A program made the position numbers and the translations under genes. Shown here one piece after another: positions 19,474 to 23,743 of a stretch of DNA of 23,743 nt. The notes below the pieces were generated by a model. It was not told the origin of the DNA and did not search any database. It saw only the letters and a list, made by a program, of their open reading frames with translations. The stretch's first letter is position 1. Each line of letters starts with the position of its first letter. The DNA comes from Ettlia oleoabundans (taxonomy: Eukaryota; Chlorophyta; Chlorophyceae; Chlamydomonadales): positions 1 to 23,743 of the forward strand of contig JAAMXP010003949.1 in NCBI GenBank assembly GCA_019693395.1. Reading direction: 5' to 3'.

Positions 19474-22400
19474 TTACCCTAGCATAAAGGTCACCCCACC
19501 CCACTCCAACGTTGCCACACTGTGCACAGCATCCCGCTGCAACTCCAGCCTACTACCATCCCCACCCCACACACATCGATGCACCTTCGGGAATCGTGTT
19601 CGCAGCTCCTGCAGTTCACGCGGGTCGGCCAGCATGTCAGGGGTGAACTCCAGCTTGCGGAAACGAGGCTTGCCCGCCAGCAGCTGAGACACGTCTGCAG
19701 GTGTGCAGGGAGGCCAGCAGGAGTTGCAGCGCCAGGGCATGTGAGTCCCAGAGAGGGTGCAGCAAAAGGGACACAAACAGCGAGCCACTAGTTGAGAGGA
19801 AGGTTTGGTGGCACACTTGATGGGGTTGTGATAAAGCCTAGCATATCAAGGAGCGCCACAGCTTAGCCGGTTTGGCACACTTTCTTCGTCAAAACCTGCG
19901 AGAAGTGTAGAACAAGCATCTCCCTCCTCAACACCTCCATTGCCAATTGATATGCTGCGAACGCCTCTCCCCACCTGTCCTTCCCCCCTCCTTCAACCCG
20001 CCCTCCCCTCACCCTCTATGCTGAGCTGCAGGCCCGCACAGCGGTTGATGCGCAGCACCTCCAAGCTTTGCGCGGCTGTGAGCGGATCAGCCAGCAGGTC
20101 AAAGGGCACCTCATCCTGGAAGCCCCGCGCATCGCTCATGGCCAGCACACGCAGGCAGGACAGGTAGGGGCCCGGTGGAATGCAGGGGCGCTGCAGCAGA
20201 GGCGGCAGCAGCAGAGCGGTAGCAGGGCCGAATCACACAATTGGCCATATTACGCAATTGACCATTCGATTGCAAGTGTGCCAGCACTATGCGGTCGCTC
20301 GGCACATGTTGACAGCTGGAAGCGTTTACGGGACACAATTTAGCAGGCCACCAACGTGTGCTTATGCCGTAACTTGTGCTCTGAAGCACCGGGATGGAGC
20401 AATGGGAACCACAGTGTTAAACGCTGGCATGCCTGCTTTCACAAAAAAACTCCTACACCCATCGCACCTTTTTGACAGCCAACTGGCCAGTCACCTCCCC
20501 ACCCACCTCAGTCATAAGGTTGTAACCCAACAGCAGACACTGCAGCGAGGTCAGCCCCGTCACGCTGCAAGCAGCACAACCAGCATCATGATCAGCAGGG
20601 CCAGCAGGATTGAGTCAAGTGAAGGGGATAATAGGGGGTGGGTGGTCTGCCCTGCCCCCTTGCCTTGCATATGCAATCTCACACGAGCAACTGATGGCCT
20701 GTCTATCACCGCATTCTGGTCGAGCCTGTCTGCACAGAGCTTCCACAGCCAGCCAGCCCGCCAGCCAACTTCAACATGCCAGACCTGGTTGGCACAGCGC
20801 GCAGGCCGCACTCCCTCATCTCCAGCGTGCGCAGCGTGGTCAGCGTGGAGAGCGGGGCCAGTGCGGCCGCGGCCACCCCCAGCGCATCATTTTCATTCAG
20901 CGTGAGATTGCTCAAGCGGGGCAGGCAGGCCAGGATGGGGGGCACACGCGATAGGCAGCAGTTGGAGAGGTCCAAGTGCTGCGGAGGATACAAGGGTTGA
21001 AAGTTTGGGAGCTCTGGCAGATCTGGCAGATAAAAAAGAGACGATATACCAATGCAGCTTTAACCTGCTGGCTATGCCCGTCTTCCCCAGCCCGCGGCCG
21101 ACACCTCGCTGTTGCTGCCCAGGCTACAGCTGGCCGGTGTCTTGAACCTCTGCATACCGTACCTGCAGGCTTGAGCATTCCGCCAGCTGCTGCAGAGCCA
21201 GCTCGCTCTCAAACATGGCACACTGCAGCGCCAGACTGTGCAGTCGTTGGCACTGCCTGCGGCAGGCAGGGACACTGGTGTGTGGGTGTGGCATGCAGGG
21301 GAGGATGCATGTATGCCGTGAGGGATTCATAGGGACCTTGACCCAAGTACGCCGAGCACTCAGCAGATGTGAAATGGTACAATTACTGCTGTGCCAGGTC
21401 TGCGAGTAGCTGGGCCAAGAGCTCGTGACAATGGCGGGCAGCAGGAAAACGCGTTCTGGCCTGGGCTGGCACAGGAGCTGCGTCACGCACCCCAACTGCG
21501 CTGGAACCGCATAAAGGCCCTCCTCCCCACAATAGCTGAGCTCCAATCTCGTGAGGCCTGCAATCGTGGAGGAGGGGGTAGCGCTGGGATTAGGGACATC
21601 CAGGCAAGCCAGGCATCTGACCTCTGCTGCGCGGCAGTGGTCACGTAGCAGCTGGACGAAAATGGCTGGCTATGGGTGCTATTACGGTGGCACTTGCAAA
21701 GCATCACGATAGTATATCACATGCTAGCCTGTGATAATGTGCTGTGCAGCCACCTCCAGCCACCACCTGTGGGGAAGCGGGCGCCTGCTATGCTGTGGTC
21801 CACCACTTCGTCAAGCTCTAGGCTTTCCAGATTGGGCGCCAGCTCCAGCCAAGGGGCAGCGCAGCCTTTCAGCTGGCACTCTGCTGACTCGCCTGCGACG
21901 CGTAGATGCTGCAGGCCACGCCCCACAACACCCAGCACCGCCAGAACGGCGGGCCAGGCGGCAGCGGTGGCCATTTCTATGTGCAGGCTGCGCACACAGC
22001 CCTCTCGGCGCACGAAAAATCGGTACAAGTGCGCCATGCTGAGGGTCTGTTGGAAGTCCGCTGGCAAGGCGAGATGCACCTGCTCCGAAAGAGAGCTGGA
22101 AGCGTTGGCCAAGGCCTGAAAGCGGCGGCAGACCAGGGGAATCACAGCCTGTCGCTCTGCTGGTGCCAGCAACTTAAACAGGTGCACCAGCGCCGAGTCC
22201 GGGAGCTGCAAAATGGGCGCCTGGCATAATGGTCGTTGCTGCTGCCCCGCCATGCTGCTATACATGCGTTTTGAAAGGCTGACCGCGTTGAAGTTATTGC
22301 AGGGTGGGGAGGGCGTCGCTAAACCGGACTCTACATAAATCCTGCTGGTGCCTGCGCTGGTCTCGGCGCGCTGCTCCTGGTGTGTGGTGGTGGGCGGCAT
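19474..22400 (-). CDS. F-box / leucine-rich-repeat protein
   Basis: Exons in gene order: 22400-21767, 21557-21491, 21256-21163, 20978-20785, 20564-20507, 20190-20013, 19694-19474 (TAA). Phases agree, giving 481 residues. The F-box lies at about 64-101 (LQLPDSALVHLFKLLAP ... VCRRFQALA). LRR-type units follow: LESLELDEV, LTRLELSYC, LHSLALQC, HLDLSNCCLSRVPP, LTTLRTLEMRECGL, LTSLQCLLLGYN and LEVLRINRC. Such proteins are substrate receptors of SCF (Skp1-cullin) ubiquitin ligases: the F-box binds Skp1 and the LRR arc binds the target, which cannot be predicted here. Introns fall between LRR units in several places, a usual pattern for repeat growth by exon duplication. The start could be 22265 or 22253 (ATGGCG), shortening the protein by 45-49 residues. 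A related gene lies directly upstream on the same strand. Confidence 0.85.
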
Positions 22401-22835
22401 TATTCTGAGGCGCGAATCAAATGGCACAAAAGCAATGACGGGACGCAAGAGCACTTGCAAAGGCTCTGCTGGTACTGTTGCAGGCACACAGCCGCTGTAA
22501 ATCCTTCTGGGAACCCACCCAACTGGATTGATAAGTCTTGACAAGTCCAAACGCAGTTAGAGATACGGCAAGGAGCATACCACCCGACGTGCTGAGTGAA
22601 GCGCTCGCGCCCTCGCGAAGCAGCGCTTTGAAGGTGCGCTTTAAGCTGGTCTGTCAGCTCTTGCCAGGCACAAGGTAGGTAGAGCTGTGCCGCGATCGGT
22701 TGGCGTTTCTATGCAACCGGCTCACAAATGGCCGACAGTTACAGTTTGGCTTTGCGCACACAAGTGCAAGTTTCACACCATGGAATCGAGTCATGTGGGA
22801 TGCGTTGCCGCAGTTGCCAAGGGCTGCTTTATTGC
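22401..22835. other. Intergenic: upstream region of F-box/LRR gene
   Basis: This 435 bp lies between two minus-strand LRR genes and holds the 3' UTR of the right gene and the promoter and 5' UTR of the left one. An open frame continues upstream of the ATG at 22400 but adds no ATG, so it is taken as 5' UTR. Confidence 0.5.
22739..22743 (-). other. TGTAA polyadenylation signal of the right-edge LRR gene
   Basis: TTACA on the plus strand (TGTAA on the minus strand) is about 95 nt past the stop codon at 22836. Confidence 0.5.
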
Positions 22836-23743
22836 TCACTCGCCTTCAGACGAGGAGCCCTCCTCACTGTCGCCAGTTTCCTCCCCACTGTTGGTGTTAC
22901 CCTCACTATGCTGTGCCACGAAGGGCCCGTGGTGCTCCCTGTCCTCCATTTCATCACCATCATGTCCCTCCGCGCTGCTGCTCTCATAATCTTCACTGCC
23001 CTCACTCTCCTCCTCACTACCCTCCCACTCCTCAGACTCATTGCTGCTAGGCGCGAGCAACTCTTCGCTGGTGTCAACTTCTGTCAATGAAACCTGCTAG
23101 ATGGGCAAGCAGCAGCCAAGGGAAAGAGGCCTGAGCACAGGTGCTGAATGGGGCTATGAAAGCATGGTCCTGGGCCCCGCAAAGCCAGCAGACTCTAACA
23201 TTAGGCACTACATTGCTGGCTGTTGAGTTACGCGAGCATCATTTGGTGTGGCTGGCCCGACAAGGTTCCAATCAACTTGCTTAAATCAACTTCTTTTGAA
23301 TTCACACATGCATCCTGCCAGGCACCTGTGGGAATGCAAAGCGCAGCTGTGCCAGCTGGTTGGTCCCTATGCCAGCATCAGCTGAGACTGACAGCTCCCT
23401 GCGGCAGCACAATGCGGCACACAGTTGTCACCACGGCTGACACACGCAAGCTTGGTCACAGCGATGGGGCCATTGCTAAATGCATCCTGCAGCCAACAGA
23501 CCAAGGGCACGGACAGACCATGCAGCCACAACATGATGGCTACAAACTCATTCATGCCCGTGAGCACCTTATGCCAGAGTTGTTGGACAGGAGCTGGCGC
23601 AGAGTTTTTGCAGTTAGCGCCATTCTGCCACCAGGCTTGCCGCCTGCCGGCTTGCAGCCCTCCAGCCTGAGCAGGCGCAGGCCAGTGCAGCTGGACAACA
23701 TCGCGAGCGGCAGCTCCTTGAATCTGCGAGATGGGGGGGGGGG
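22836..23743 (-). CDS. LRR protein with acidic C-terminal tail (5' part outside window)
   Basis: Exons in gene order: 23723-23633 (LRR unit: ELPLAMLSSCTGLRLLRLEGC), 23486-23432, 23366-23326, 23093-22836 (stop). Phases agree at every junction; the gene runs off the right edge. The C-terminal order (an LRR ending R-L-x-x-C, a linker starting at Asp, a short L-x-x-L-R-x-x-F-P block) parallels the end of the neighbouring F-box/LRR protein (LEVLRINRC, Asp-led exon, ELQELRTRFP), so the two are probably tandem paralogues. The last exon differs: it codes about 80 residues very rich in Glu, Asp and Ser, absent from the neighbour. Whether an F-box is present cannot be seen. The acidic tail could be a protein-binding segment or phosphorylation target. 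Confidence 0.75.

Noticed and set aside
23221..23290. GGTTCCAATC resembling a tRNA T-loop
   Set aside because: No matching acceptor stem, D-arm or anticodon arm could be folded around it.

Overview
This window looks like nuclear DNA of a green alga, most likely a trebouxiophyte (Coccomyxa/Chlorella type). The evidence is moderately GC-rich sequence, genes cut into many short exons by roughly 60-250 nt GT-AG introns with pyrimidine/CAG acceptors, TGTAA polyadenylation motifs downstream of several stops, and plastid-type proteins (a double Cpn10-domain co-chaperonin and an IREG3/MAR1-type ferroportin). I rebuilt seven gene models by joining exons whose reading phases agree at every junction. 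The 900-, 668-, 239-, 298- and 481-residue totals close exactly in frame, which supports the models, but no transcript data were available.

Layout. 50-3557 (+): 3' part of a CW-type zinc-finger protein with a Gln/Ala/Pro-rich middle and a coiled-coil C-terminus, possibly MORC-like. 3958-9409 (-): a 15-exon class-3 lipase with a polytopic membrane N-terminal half and a Cys/Trp-rich loop containing a duplicated motif. 10058-13385 (-): a ferroportin-family transporter with a long N-terminal extension. 13964-15325 (-): chloroplast CPN20-type co-chaperonin. 15590-17478 (+): a probably plastid-targeted glutathione S-transferase, divergent from CPN20 across a 264-bp shared upstream region. 19474-22400 (-): an F-box/leucine-rich-repeat protein. 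22836-right edge (-): the 3' part of a second, related LRR protein ending in a strongly acidic tail.

The genes do not form an operon-like pathway; this is an ordinary eukaryotic neighbourhood. Three genes may serve the plastid (ferroportin, CPN20, GST). The two LRR genes look like a tandem duplication. The CW gene converges on the lipase gene, and the GST gene converges on the F-box gene across about 2 kb with no recognised gene. I found no tRNA, rRNA, CRISPR array, transposon or viral element.

Points most worth checking: the lipase's fusion to a multi-pass membrane domain and its paired WxCxDVxNPxCxPT motif; an exact 28-bp tandem duplication that copies the splice acceptor of GST exon 2; a probable GC-AG intron in the lipase gene; and the CW/coiled-coil protein as a possible algal MORC.
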